64,000 bases of DNA from assembly GCF_963855985.1 (NCBI RefSeq), contig NC_087091.1, positions 12,406,154 to 12,470,153 on the forward strand. The letters run 5' to 3'. Below are positions 37,583 through 49,795 of the stretch, in pieces. Each line of letters opens with the position of its first letter. Positions within the stretch are counted from its first letter, which is position 1. A program made the translations under genes and the position numbers. Source of the DNA: Ostrinia nubilalis (Eukaryota > Arthropoda > Insecta > Lepidoptera > Crambidae). The notes beneath the pieces are model-generated. The model had not been told where the DNA came from and searched no databases. It saw only the letters and a program-made list of their open reading frames with translations.

Positions 37583-38022
37583 TAGAAAGTGGCTCACTGT
37601 TACGAAATAACACTAAATACTCGATTAAAATTCTAGAATTAAACTTGTAATTGAATTTTATTATGTAGACAAATACAAGTTTGAATCCATTTTAAAAGGC
37701 TAGATTCAACAGTTATGTATGAGTGTCATTTCTTAACACCAACTACGATCCGACAATTCCACAATGTGCAAACAGTCCAAGCCTAGCAAATCAAAAGTAG
37801 GATATTGCGATCTTCGTTAATCGCCTAACGTCTATTCACATTGCTGCATCTACTTTACGTGCACGATTGGATTAAAAAACGACCCTTCCGTTCGCAAAAA
37901 GAAAGTAAACGCTCTCTTGTGAACTGACCCTAAAGCAATCTAATCAAGGGTTCATTAGCACAGTTTTGCGGTCCTATTTTTATCCTGTTTTCTTTGAAAT
38001 TCAGAACTGATTGTTACTTAAT

Positions 38023-41000
38023 CTAATGGTGGTGCAAATGCGCAGCTTCGTGTTGCGATATGGGCGCGGTCTTGTGGACGACGGCGTTGAAACCGTTGTG
38101 CTTGTCGGCGGTGTAGTCGACCGTGCGGAGGGAACCGTCCGGCTCGACTACGGTATATTGACCTGGAATCAAGAAATTGGTTTTTGAGAGAATAGTCATA
38201 AGTTTTCTTCCATCATCATATAATTATGATGTCCTATGGCTGGGATAATTCTCAGCCATAGGACGTCTACTGCTGAACATAGGCCTCCCCCAATGCTTTC
38301 CATGTTGCCCGGTTGGTAGCGACCTATGTCCAGCGCCTTCCTGCTACCTTTACGATGTCGTTGGTCCACCTTGTGGGTGGACGTCCCACACTGCGTTTTC
38401 CGTTTCTTTGATTTGGGGAAATTATCTTCATATGGATTGCTTAAAAGATCGCTTTGCTGGTCAGCGGTGACCACGTCGATGTGACCAGGACAAAAAATAT
38501 TTTGCTATAAGGACCTAATTTTCTTTTCAAGATATGAATACACACTTAAGATTTTCCTCTACTCTGCTCACTGATGAGGAGCGCAGATTTTATGCAATTA
38601 TTTTATTACTGGATCGCTTACCGCTCTGCCACATCGCTCCGCGCTCGTATACAGGCAGCCTTATAATTATGTGGCTTCTTTCCTTTCTATTTTACGTATG
38701 TGATATCATTTTTAAATTATATCTACTACTTACTTAATATAATAATGGAAAAGGAAGTTCGGAAAAAAGGGAAATTACCTTTTACAACATCTCCATCTCG
38801 GCTTTCGTGGTGCGTCTTAATATCGCCAGTGTGAAAGTCATTCACTCCATACTTGAAAACGTACTTTGGGTACGCCTGAAACAATTGAGAAAATACTTCA
38901 TACATGGTAACACTTTGACTAACAACATTGTGATAAAAGCAGTAGGTAGTAGGACGACCGCTCTGCCAAGAGCGTAACGAATAAGAAGAAGAAGTAGGAC
39001 TAGTAGGTCAACGACAGCAGTGTCTAGACTCTTGAAGTTTCAACAAATATGCTTGGTTGACCAATTGCATTCGGTAATCATTTCAAAATAACTATACTCT
39101 AATCATTTCGCATTCATATCATCCATATTGCAAAAACTAAAAGTTATAGAATACTATGTCTTAGTCAAAATCATCAACTTTCTCGTCTCCCAGGGTTATT
39201 TGGAAGATATCGCGTCCTAGTAATGAGACCGCCTAAATGATGTCGTTTAGATTGTTTTTTTTAATGTTTGTTTTATGTAGTGTATAAAACTCGTAAGTTA
39301 CAGTAATATTATATCCATCCCAAGCCTGAATTTAATAATTTTATGTCTTTGCCAAAATTGAATCTTCATAAATGGTGGACTGTCCAAAGTTGTTGGAATC
39401 CATCAACCTAAATGCCCCTTTCAAGTTACCTCGACGCGCAAGATATGTACCCTTTTTAGTGCAGGGTTCCAAAAGCAACCTGGGTCATCATGCCACCATG
39501 AATAGGCTTCAGAGGCAATATAATAGGTGCAGTAAGGAGGGAGATATAGATATCTTTTCTGACTCGCTGGGGAAATTTAAGAAAAAAATACAACTCTCAT
39601 TTGCACATGTGTCCGTTTAGCCAAGATCTGCCAGTTAAATTTGAGGTTTAAAATTGTTCTAAATAGAAATAAATTAAATTGAATATTGTGTCAAAATCAG
39701 CTGTACGTTTAAGTTTCACATTCTGTCAAAGTCCACTTTTGCATGCCGTGGCAGCCTGTAATTAAGATAGCACCTAGTCCTAAGACAAAATTATGTATGT
39801 AAAACCCTTTGCTTGAATTTGTGTCTGTCTTGTTGGTTGTCCTAATTAAATAAATAAATAAATAAAAAATAAATAAATGCGTGTCCTCTTTTTTTCGTAC
39901 CATTAAACTTTAAGTATCATTACTTAAGTGTTACCGACTAATAAACATTACGAATTACGAGTATAACAGTGCTACGAATGCCGTAATATCCATTACGTCT
40001 AAGTCAATACCCATTTGTATGTGAAAAGCGATCGGGCGTAGGATTTTTCGCACACGTAGGAAACGCAGTAACGTTTGCAGTGAAACTGTTCAAACGCGAC
40101 CGCGCACGCGATTATGTAACGATGTTTTTGTTTTGAAGGCGCAAGTTAGAAGTACTAGCGAGAATAAAAGTTACGATATTTGTCAATGTAATGTTCTGCT
40201 ACCCAATCAATTTAAATGCTTGTACGTTAATTACAGCTTGATAATGTGCCTTTTTAGAGGTTATTTATACTATTTTCAAGAGTACTCGTAATTGTAGTAG
40301 TATCGTATCAATTAACCGTAAATGGAAAACAATTCAGCGTCAAGATTAAACTGTAAAATGTTTTAAAACATAATATTTGGTCTCTTAAATATTGGGAAAT
40401 TTTGGAATTAGTCTCTTCCTAAATAAAATTGATATTGATCATTGAAACTGTCAATATACCTACATATTCAAATATTCGTTCTAAATTTCAAGATTCGATC
40501 ACACAATATTACTTTTGATAAAAATTTTGTTGCTTACTTATTATAACGCCTCCCCAACCGATTTGGTCATCGCAGCGTGGGGATTGTAGGCAAAATTCTA
40601 CATTTTCCTCTAGTAAATTAAAGAGGTTCGTGCTCCTTTAGTGAAGAATAATATGACCTAGGCTAGATCTAGACCTATGATCTAGGTTTAGCTTAGGTCT
40701 GACATAATATGCAACTGCCAACCCGCCGGATAGACGCCATCACAAAGGCCACTGAGTCCACCATGGTCCAGTGTACGTGTACGCCTCTAACCGTCAGAAA
40801 TGGAAGCACATCGCGAAGAGCTACCCTCGGGGATGAAATTACCCCACCATGTACCTCGTCAGCGCACTCTGACATGTGTGCCCGACTGAGAAGAAGAATA
40901 TGCAACTCTAGCTTTTGGAGAAACACACGCTTCCATCAAACTCAAACGGTGTGTTCTCCTTTCGTTTGCACCACTCTCGCGACTCACGCGCAGCGTGGCA

Positions 41001-44000
41001 GTGTCATGTCAACAATGCGACCGTTGCGCTTGCTCAGGAAGTGTGATCTTGTCATTCCTGTTCATTCTCAAACGAAGCGTTCGTTCTTACTTCTTACGTC
41101 ATAATTCTCTATTGTTTCGTTCTCCTTGTTAGGAGAAAAAGTATTGGAACAATTTTTAATTGGCTCTTCCGTTCAGTTTTATTAGTCTGTTAATTAATGA
41201 AAATTGGTACGATTGATTGTAGTTTACGATATGAATACTTAACATTAATATTTACGACAAATGCACTTCATTCTCAATTATTGGAAATAATACAAATGTT
41301 TTCAGTTCCTAAATCGACTGTGGTATTTAAAAATATTTATGCATTTATTTGTTTGTTATTTTTATCGTAATCGTTCTATTTACAAACAGTAGATTTCTAT
41401 TTTTTTCGTTATTGCTGGAAGTTTACAAAATTATTTTGTCAAATAAATTTTGTGCCAGAATATACAAGATCCTAGACATAAGACTTCATAATTACATACT
41501 AATTTAAATTGTAAATTGTGTATAAATAAATATGTTATACGAACAGAATCATATTTTGTAAAAATTATAATTATTTAAAAAATCTGCCAACAGTGTTACC
41601 TCGCTATTCACATTGAAATGAGGTCGTCAGTTTGTCACCACATAACATTGTAGTGCAGTGAAACACAAAACAAATAAATTGTGTTTCTGTTTACGTACAA
41701 TTTTTAGCGGAAAAAAATGTTTTTGGTCAATTAACTAAGTAATTTACAACGCAATAATTTTCCCGTACCTACCATACCGTAGTTAGTATTATTAACATTT
41801 CATAATTTATAACACGATAAAAGAACTTTACTTTTTTATTGGTGATGATTTGAAAACGGACGGTAGTGGACGTCCTATGGCTGAAATGATGATGATAATG
41901 ATATCAAGAAACTTCAAAATTGTAAAAAGAGACCCTAAAGATTACACCTCCTTCAAAAAAAATCACAGTCGGACGCAGATTAACACAGAACAATAACATA
42001 ACTAATCATCAATGAATACCTATGACGTGTGTTGTACAGTCGACGGCGCATTAGCAGACTACAATTGGGATGATGACTGGGAAATGAAATCGAAATTCTA
42101 TTTAGACAGCCAGACAGATAATAAAATAATATTGTTATATATTTTTTTCATAACCGAATCATTACAGTATTATCACGGTAATACTATCTATACAGTATTC
42201 CAACTCGGCCATATTTTTGAAATAAATGTCAACAGCCGCGCGGTACGTCACCGTATGACAACATGCGATAGGGCTGCCCACCTGCAGACCCTATTTTCAT
42301 TAGATCTACCTACTTAGAATTTCTATCTAGTTTTGTGAATGTATTTTGTGATTGTAATTTATTTGTGTTAAGATTTAGTAACAAATCTTATTTTGCGACC
42401 GTACAATGTATGCGCCTCGACTGAGGCGTACAAAATCCTTGATCAGTATACAGGATGTTAGGTAAATGGGTTTATAAGCCGACACTAGCCCATGTTAATA
42501 TGTACATATAAATGGTATAGTGAAGTCAGAAAATTGATATCATCATTTTAATCATTTTAATTTTCATACAAATCTGATTTTATAAATTTTATTTTGTATG
42601 AAAATTAAAAAAAAATAAAATGATGATATCACTGACCATTTATATGCATACAGCAACATGGGCTAGTGTCGGCTTATAAACCTATTTACCTAACACCCTG
42701 TATAAATAGGTACTTTTGTAAAATATGTTTATAAAAAAAGAGCGCTTACTGTTTAAAAAACAACACATCGTTCGTTTATTATTGTGGCACATTCGCGACA
42801 CCCCCGACTTTTGCATGTCGAGCGCATACTGAGATTTGAATTTCGAAGGAACGCTCTCGTCTCGTCCGTTTATATGAAGTTACAATACTGTATGATAGTA
42901 TTACCGTGGTATTATAGTGTACAGTGACGTCACTTTTGAGTAATAAATCTACTCAAAAGTGACATTACGCGATATTTCAACTCGACGTAGCACTGTTATT
43001 ATTTAACTATGAAAGAAAATAAAAATACGAGTCTAATATTTTCTAATTATCTGACGGAAAAATAATTGAAATGTCATCTAGCCTATTTTCAACCGACTTC
43101 AAAAAAAGGAGGAGGTTCTCAATTCGACCCGTATGTTTTTTTTTTCTATGTTTGTTACGCGATAACTCCGTCAATTATGAACCGATTTGAACAAATCTTT
43201 TTTCGGCGTATAGATAATACCTCAAGGGTGGTCCCATTTAAATTTAATAATAAAAAAAACAACCCCCAAGGGTGGAAAATTGGGGATGAACTTTTTTATA
43301 CGCAATATCTCCGCCGATTATAAACCAATTTGAACGATATTTTTTTTGTTGAATAGGTATTATCAAAAGGGTGGTTTCATGCGAATTTGAAGAAAATATT
43401 TCACCCCCAAGGGTGAAAAATTGGGGATGAACTTTTTTATACGCAATATCTTTGCCGATTATGAACCAATTTGAACCATTATTTTTTTGTTGAATAGGTA
43501 TTATCAACATTTTTTAATTTTTAGTTTTTTTTTGTGTTCACGCATTTGAAGTCGGTTATATTTTTTTTTTAAAGTTAATTTGTTACAAAGTAGCACCTAT
43601 TACAATTACCAAAGATGCCTTGTGTTTACCTTGACGTGCTGTACCTGCCTACTCACCCACTGACAGTCAATGAACGGCTCGTCATCAATTAGCAGTAAGT
43701 CAAGGTTCGCAATGAAAGCGAAAAGAAAGTGCGATCAGTAACTCGAACCGATGTTCTTTGACTTTGCTGGAATACGATACACAAAGATTTCCAATTCGAG
43801 AAACGGAATATTTATCTTGAGTAGGATAATCATGTTCGATTACTATAGCATCATCATCATCAGATCATTTAGTCTCCACTCAGCAGACCCTCTCTAATTT
43901 ACCAGTGACAAATGGAAGATTTGGCATACACTCCACGCTAGCCAATACATTAGTTATTAAGATGTTCGCATATTTGAAACTCGATATAATTACCAACCCA

Positions 44001-47000
44001 TACAAAATTTAAAATTGAAGTCAAAGACAGTTTTGTCTCCACTGTACGACTTTTTCTAATTTACCAGAGGGCAATGAAGGATTTGACTCGAATAGGCCTT
44101 CTCCTATAGTCACCTCTTATAACATCTACGGAAATAATGGTACCCTGATATTCAGTTAAAATAGTATTAACTCTAATTTATTGACAATCCAATGAGGGTT
44201 TTCGCGAATGAAAAATCCGCCAGATGGCAATACGTAGACGCGAGGTCCGAATGCTGCATGATTGGTTATTTTTGACATGACAAGACAGATATGTCAAAAT
44301 CCACCAATCACGCAGCAGTCAGACCCCACATCCACGTCCCGCCATCTAGCGGATCTTTCATTCGCGAAAAAGCTCATTCTATAATCTTTTGGAGGCTGCT
44401 GGCCGTCGCCGCCGTTTTGGGGAACTTATGAAATAAATTCATAAGTTCCCCAAAACGGCTGAAGTATGAGTAGTCTACCCATCGTTCTTTAGTTCCTCTG
44501 TAATTGAGGATTCTGGGCGAAGCTTGCAATCAATTTCGGCCTGATCATCGCATATCATCAAGAGCTGCCTCTTTGTGGATATAAGAAAAGAAATATCTTA
44601 CATAATAGTCAACGTGCTCGTCCTCAGATATGTGGTGGTGGTCGAAGCCGAGGCGCGGCTGGACGTGCAGCGTGGGCGCCGCCTGCGCGTCAGACGGCCG
44701 GTATAGCGTGAAGAGACGCGCTTGCGCACACGCTGCTAAGGCCAGGCAGACCAGCACCAACTGGAAAAGGTAAAGGGTATTGTTAGTAATAATAATAAAA
44801 GCATTCATTTCTTTCTTTCACAATCCAATGTTACAGTAAAACACAAACTGCTGTGTACTATACAAGCTGGAGACCTGGTAGACTGTAGGCCTAAGATGCG
44901 CGCCGCAATGAGCCACTCCATTTTATCGATTTTGCCCATACATTTTGAGGTCGATAAAAGTTATCAAGTTATAGCAACATTATTATAACGTTAAGTTTGA
45001 AAAATCCCAACCGAAAAAACAGCGCAAATATAAAGCTTATTTATTGACTCAACAAAAATTCGTGTAACATCGTACACAAACTGAAGACCTAGTTTATAAT
45101 AAACAAAAACAATCGACAATTTATCATTATTATTTATTCCTACCGTATTAATGTTAATACTGTTTTATTAACTCAAAAAAATAAATATGAGTGTATGCTA
45201 ATTTTAACAAAAATTGAATTAATCTAATGTATTCCATCATGCAAAATTGTTCACGTGCCAGTAGACAAATAGGCCTTCCTGCAACGATAGTACTTAATGA
45301 TACGTCATGCAAATGACTGCTTTCGATATTAAAAACGACAGGGAACCATTTTCAAGTAGGAAGGAAGCCAAATGTAGCCACGTTACATCGTTCGGCTGCT
45401 CTATTTCGAATAACCATTCAGCCAGAAAAAAGGCACTAAATCGATTACGTAAATCGTTATTTATAATTTGTAATTGCTAAGACATAATTGAAGGAAACAT
45501 GACGAGATTGTTATGTATTGGCATTAAATAATAACAAACAATCAGATGCAATCGGTCGTATTATGTAAAGTCAATGTAATATCTCATGTTTACAGCGATT
45601 TAATGTTTCAAGACAAAATCTTGAACGTGTTGGCCAGAAAGGTAGTTTAATTAGACTTAATTGTCTAACACTATTATTAAGTATAGGCTATAAGGCTGTG
45701 TTTACATACAAATAGTGTAATGTTTTGGAGATCTATGCTCTTAGTAGCAATTTATAGAGATAAGTATCGTCAGGCATAGAGCTCTTTAACTCCATTTCCG
45801 TTTTTTCGGGTAGTTGTCACTCTGTTAGTTGATATCTTTATTTAATTAAAAAGATTAAAGAGATAAAAGAAAATCTAAAACTCATTTAGGGAGCAGCACC
45901 TTTGACTCTAATGACGAAGGAACGTTATAAAACTGCTACTCTATCGTCTTTTTATCAAATATGTGGTATTTTGTGTGTTTTAATTAATTGCGTAAATCAT
46001 TCTCATAAATTGTACATAATGACACAATAACATGTCCTCCAGGGGACGAATATTCTGAAAGCATAGTCATACTGATTTGCAATGTACAACTGGGAAACTC
46101 TTAATTTACCAACAATAAATAATCTTAATGATTGGCGTTTCATGATTATAAGTAAAAAATACATGTAGGTATGTAGTCACATATAAAAGAAAAATGATCA
46201 CAACTTCGACAACTTGTAGTTACGTATCACAAACTGTTAAAAGTGCGTATGTGCAAAAAACAAATTAACAACACATTTTTTACATTTTTGAGAACACGCG
46301 TTCATTAGAGAGTGCAAAGCGTTTTTCGCTCGCATTTAGCATATTATGACTGGAACAATGTATCAATTATCTGAGTAATCAATGGATCTTCGGTGGAGAA
46401 CAAAAGGTGCTTTTTTCAATATTTCCCAGGCTTTCAATGGAATAGTTACGTGGAGCATTTTCTTGTGTGTTACGACGGCAGTTCAAGTTACCACACAGGT
46501 AAACTTTTGTTTTCACTTGTAATAATGCTGTAATATGCCCGTGGACATTAACATTATAAGCCCAACAAGTGTAGAGTGTTGTGATAATACTAATAAGCGA
46601 TTGTTAGGTAAATGTTTATGATTTTAGTGGGAAATTAAGGTGCTTACAAGTTGTTTACATTTTAAATTGCAATATGTAATTAAAATATGCTTTTTAGGGT
46701 GGGTCGCAGTTCCACCAATTCCAAACAAAATAGTTATATAAAGTCCCTAAAGCCATCCAAAGTTAATTTTAAGAAAATGAATGAAAACTTAAAGGAAAAC
46801 CGTTACGTAAGAATATAAGAGAAAATAAATACTTTACATGGTAGCTAATACATACTACCTACATAACAAGCACTACACACTTAAATATGGGCATGAACCT
46901 TAAACTTTTCAGGTAGGTTCAGTCAAAATTACTTGAAATACTTTTCCTAACTTTTAAAACTTATTTAACAGTATTCCAATGAATTGGCAAATTAATTAAA

Positions 47001-47352
47001 CAAAAATGACCATTAGTCTGCTTCCTGCTCAAGAACATCGGCTGTTGGTTTTCATTGGGATAAAATTTAATAAGATTACTAGTAGAAGAAAATATAGAAA
47101 AATGAAATTAGTTTATATTCAAAATTCCTTTCCTTCCTTCCCTTCCTTCCTTTCTATAAAATAGTATTATCAAATCATCCATTAATCTTATGTCCAATAT
47201 CAACTTCTTTTAAAGGATAAATACTAAAAACTAATATTATTAGGTTTATAACCAATACTTATTAAAAATAACTTTATTTTAATTAATATATATTTTTTTA
47301 AATTAATATTAATGGCAATCTAAAAACTATGAAAACGTACCTTTAACGCCAT
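38023..47352 (-). CDS. RR-2 cuticular protein (CPR family), 135 aa, long introns
   Basis: Secreted chitin-binding cuticle protein. Exons on the minus strand: 47352-47341 (MALK), 44760-44602, 38875-38779, 38162-38023; all introns GT-AG with agreeing phases (0, 0, 1). Residues 1 to about 18 form a signal peptide ([18 protein letters not shown]). The R&R region is about 58-120, with [20 protein letters not shown] and then [20 protein letters not shown]. The end is short and His-rich (EAAHLHHH). A tiny first exon of M plus three residues is the usual layout of insect CPR genes, and here it has a strong GTACGT donor. The 97-bp third exon equals exon 2 of the RR-2 gene at 29628-32831. Intron 1 is 2.6 kb and intron 2 is 5.7 kb, both filled with repeats. 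The mini-exon is the least certain part; the other three are clear. Confidence 0.88.
38213..38401 (-). mobile_element. RTE-like LINE 3' fragment in the last intron of the second RR-2 gene
   Basis: After CATCATCATATAATTATGAT come CAGCCATAGGACGTCTACTG, then CTGAACATAGGCCTCCCCCA and CGATGTCGTTGGTCCACCTT. This is the reverse complement of the RTE-like 3' region. A small direct/inverted repeat of CAGCCATAGGACGTC surrounds the tail. Confidence 0.8.
41868..41905 (+). mobile_element. RTE-like LINE 3' tail scrap
   Basis: GTAGTGGACGTCCTATGGCT followed by GAAATGATGATGATAATGAT is the terminal part of the RTE-like 3' UTR and its tail. It lies inside intron 2 of the second RR-2 gene. Confidence 0.65.
42451..42700. 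repeat. palindromic MITE, second copy of 37319-37582
   Basis: Ends CAGGATGTTAGGTAAATGGG and CTATTTACCTAACACCCTG flanked by TA. The interior shares GCCGACACTAGCCCATGTTA and GAAGTCAGAAAATTGATATC with the first copy. The right arm is more decayed. Confidence 0.88.
42929..42963. repeat. perfect 14-bp hairpin
   Basis: GTCACTTTTGAGTA and TACTCAAAAGTGAC are exact reverse complements around a 7-base loop. TGACGTCA overlaps the left arm. Confidence 0.7.
43091..43557. repeat. inverted-repeat element (AACCGACTTC family) with internal tandem duplication
   Basis: Ends AACCGACTTCAAA and TTTGAAGTCGGTT are inverted. Inside, a unit of about 140 bp with CAAGGGTGGAAAATTGGGGA and ATACGCAATATCTCCGCCGA is present twice (about 43200-43340 and 43345-43500). 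This is a common lepidopteran repeat type. The short frames in it arise from the duplication and do not look like a gene. Confidence 0.75.
43868..44130. repeat. two decayed copies of a dispersed repeat
   Basis: GTCTCCACTCAGCAGACC with TCTCTAATTTACCAGTGACA at 43872 and GTCTCCACTGTACGAC with TTCTAATTTACCAGAGGGCA at 44036 are clearly related. They may be SINE tails. Flanks are not resolved. Confidence 0.45.
44194..44375. repeat. 182-bp MITE
   Basis: The left end GAGGGTTTTCGCGAATGAAA and CCGCCAGATGGC are inverted relative to GCCATCTAGCGG and TTTCATTCGCGAAAAAGCTC on the right. It sits just downstream of exon 2 of the second RR-2 gene, within its intron. Confidence 0.8.
44411..44459. repeat. perfect 22-bp inverted repeat, 5-base loop
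   Basis: GCCGTTTTGGGGAACTTATG with AA pairs exactly with TT and CATAAGTTCCCCAAAACGGC around ATAAA. It lies about 140 bp past exon 2 of the second RR-2 gene, inside the intron. No other copy was noticed in the window. Confidence 0.85.
46382..46498 (+). CDS. possible first coding exon with signal peptide, plus strand
   Basis: Not recognised. Thirty-nine codons run from an ATG in good context (ATCAATGG) to CAG followed by GTAAAC, a usable 5' splice site. The peptide starts [12 protein letters not shown] and has a hydrophobic core [16 protein letters not shown], like a secretory signal. A ten-codon upstream frame is at 46346-46378. It lies in intron 1 of the minus-strand RR-2 gene. No second exon could be found downstream on the plus strand, so it may be the start of a long-intron gene or a chance frame. 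Phase at its end would be 0. Confidence 0.25.
47126..47157 (+). repeat. CCTT-rich microsatellite
   Basis: Run of TTCC/CCTT units inside intron 1 of the second RR-2 gene, about 190 bp from the mini-exon. Confidence 0.75.
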
Positions 47353-47478
47353 TTTTCCTCTATTTTATGGCAACACTGACTCTAAAAAGACACCAACACA
47401 CCACTACTGAACAGCGGGAAGCGAAATGGCCAGGTCAATTGCTCTAACTCGAATGTACCGAGAGAAATGTGCACACAA

Positions 47479-47497
47479 CTTATATGTGTGCCTTATA
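47479..47497 (-). promoter_or_regulatory. TATA-like elements upstream of the second RR-2 gene
   Basis: Two TATAAG motifs on the minus strand (47497-47492 and 47484-47479) lie 130-145 bp above the ATG. A TCAGT initiator-like motif is at 47410-47406 but is too far from either TATA to pair with it, so the true start site is open. Confidence 0.35.
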
Positions 47498-47841
47498 AGT
47501 GGGGCTCGGCCCGAGAAAAAGAAAAATGAGCTTCACAATGCGTTGTTTTAGGGCAGCTTCAATGCAGTTGACGTATTTGCCATGGAGGGAAGTCGAACCT
47601 TAACTTTGAACTCCTCCTATGTTCTTCTGATTAATTTCGTTGCGGATCCAATGACAGTTTAACTTTTCCCGGGACAAACTTGACCTTCACTGGTTGGGTT
47701 TTATTGGCGGTCAAGCTGTAGATCCTGGCTACACAGGAGTTGCAGCGGTGGGAACGAGAGGTGGGAATAGTCTCGAACCTATTTGTCAGTGATAAGTGCA
47801 ATTTGAAGTTATCCTGAACTGATTTTACAAAAGGAAAAGCA

Positions 47842-47955
47842 CTAAGGTTTAGTTGCACCACCTAACTCTAACAGTAAGTTTAACGATAATCGGTGTTTTT
47901 GTATGGAGTTTGACAGATTTTTGACGTTTGTTAAAGTTAAAATAAGATGGTAATA
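47842..47955. repeat. short MITE, second copy of the 34971-35089 family
   Basis: TAAGGTTTAGTTGCACCACC, then GTATGGAGTTTGACAGATTT and GTTAAAGTTA. The right end is decayed. Confidence 0.6.
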
Positions 47956-48015
47956 AACTAAATAATTACTGCTAAAAATTTTGGATAATGACTTTAATGA
48001 GGCTTAAAAGTCTTT

Positions 48016-48130
48016 CCCCTTTATTAATAAAAGTTACACCATAGTTGAACCCTATTTTAACGTGACGTTTAGTATCGAAATGTCACTTTCAAACAGTATT
48101 CAAATAGGGTGTAACTTTTTAATAAGGGGG
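48016..48130. repeat. short MITE
   Basis: CCCCTTTATTAATAAAAGTT and ACAC against GTGTAACTTTTTAATAAGGG. Inner arms GAACCCTATTT and CAAATAGGGT also pair. The centre contains GTGACGTTTAGTATCG. Confidence 0.75.
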
Positions 48131-48733
48131 TAGGTATGGGAATATCGCAGTTTGATGTGTTGGAAATGTTGGAATATACAGTTTGTTTTTTTTATTAAAA
48201 TACTTGCTTATTATTTTTGGCTATATTTATACTTTCATGAGTAACCATGGTATTCATCGATATTCAAATTGTCACTATTGTATGTACTTTTGATCAAATG
48301 TTTACATTCAGTTTAATTGAAAGGATTTTTGGGTGCAAAAGTACGTCATGCATACGAAAAACTAATAGTTATTTTTCGTAGTACTTAGTCTGCTATTAAT
48401 ACATTATAATTTAACCACAGCATGACAAGTAATGTATAACCTATATGTAGCTCTATAATTAGGTATTGCAATGTATATTACGTGTTAATTTTTATTGTTT
48501 ATAATGAACGAAGTACCCACGTGATTTATTTTACGTTCACAATTATCTTACAGCAATTACTGGACTACTTACGGCCAAATTAGCCATTAAAAACGTGTTC
48601 TATATTAACGTAACAGAAAAATCATAGTGCAAAGTAACTCTATTGGTTATTACGTTATAATCGTCAGATTATATCATTAGGTGCGTCTGTTGTTTATAGA
48701 AGTACGGCCCAGCATGCAATATTCAAACGTTAG

Positions 48734-49152
48734 TGCGTGAATCGATGCGAATACTGATATAGAGCCAAGGCACACGATGCGTTGCAGCACCGCACCGCGA
48801 CCGCAAAGATATCGCCGCACCGCTTGTGTGCGCCGGCCACGACGTAGGTATGTCACTTTGAACATCCCCCAAATAGCACCTGTAGCACTTAGAGCTATAG
48901 CCCCTGTCGATATAAAAATAAATTTATTTCCACGAGAAGCTCCTACCCAAAATACCGATAGGTGCTCTAAGTGGAATAGATCAGGTGCTATTCGTGCACG
49001 TGCTATTTGGGCGGGTGCTCAAAATGAAATACGTCCCGGCCACAGATATTTCTATGTAAGACGACACAAACGACACCGCTCTGGAGTCGCATCGCTGCCG
49101 CAACGCATCGTGTGCTTTGGCTCTAAATGCGTGAATTGATGCGAATACTGAT
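48734..49152. repeat. nested inverted-repeat element bounded by 25-bp direct repeats
   Basis: Direct repeats TGCGTGAATCGATGCGAATA and CTGAT (48734-48758; 49128-49152, one mismatch) enclose inverted repeats beginning GAGCCAAGGCACACGATGCG on the left and ending CGCATCGTGTGCTTTGGCTC on the right. Inside is a second inverted pair, CAAATAGCACCTGTAGCACT against GTGCACGTGCTATTTG. It is CpG-rich. A 120-codon frame spans it but follows the repeat and is not considered coding. Confidence 0.7.
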
Positions 49153-49313
49153 TTACGATAACTACTCTCATCACCACTTACTAAACTACTTCTAGATTCG
49201 GTCACATAATTTTACTTTTTCTTTAAATTATTTAAATATTTTTTACAGTTTTTACACATCCGATATTTTGCAATCCGCTGCTAAAAATTGGACATAATAA
49301 AATGACTTGCCAA

Positions 49314-49429
49314 CTAAGGTTGGGTTGCACTATCTTACTCTAACATCAAAAATCTGTCAAACTCCATACAAAACGCACCGGTTATCGTTACCATTACCGT
49401 TAAAGTTAGGTGGTGCAACTCAGCCTAAC
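49314..49429. repeat. short MITE, third copy of the 34971-35089 family
   Basis: TAAGGTTGGGTTGCACTATC at the left, AACTCCATACAAAACGCACC inside, and AGGTGGTGCAACTCAGCCTA at the right. Confidence 0.8.
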
Positions 49430-49653
49430 TGTTAACTAATGCACACACAACCTGGAATACAGATTCAATGGACATGGCGCACAATTTTTGTTGAAGATGC
49501 CAAAAAAATCTACAAAAAATTAGAATGAATACTGTATTTTTACTTTTTTGGTATCTTTAAAAATGACTGAAATATTTAAGCTCAAAGTGCGCTCTTCCGC
49601 TAGGAGCGATTTTCCGCGCGGATTTTGAAAATGTAACGTATAGATGACCCACG

Positions 49654-49795
49654 CTGAACTGTCCCACCAAATTCAATGACAGGGGGGCGCTACCATCGTT
49701 CAACTATATGGTTTCCAACATGGCAAAAATCGGAACCAGCGATCCGGTATTGACGGTGGCGCCCCACTGTCAATGTCATGCATAGGACAGTTCAG
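49654..49795. repeat. 142-bp MITE
   Basis: CTGAACTGTCC and GGACAGTTCAG are inverted ends. The inner arms TTCAATGACAGGGGGGCGCT and GGCGCCCCACTGTCAATGTC pair imperfectly. Confidence 0.75.

Noticed and set aside
40709..41104. 131-codon plus-strand open frame, the longest in the window
   Set aside because: Ser/Thr/Arg/Cys-rich sequence without domain or low-complexity logic, in a CpG-richer patch of an intron. It looks like a chance frame in a decayed repeat.
48777..49139. 120-codon plus-strand frame, Arg-rich
   Set aside because: It spans a nested inverted-repeat element, and its Arg-rich ends are the translated inverted repeats.
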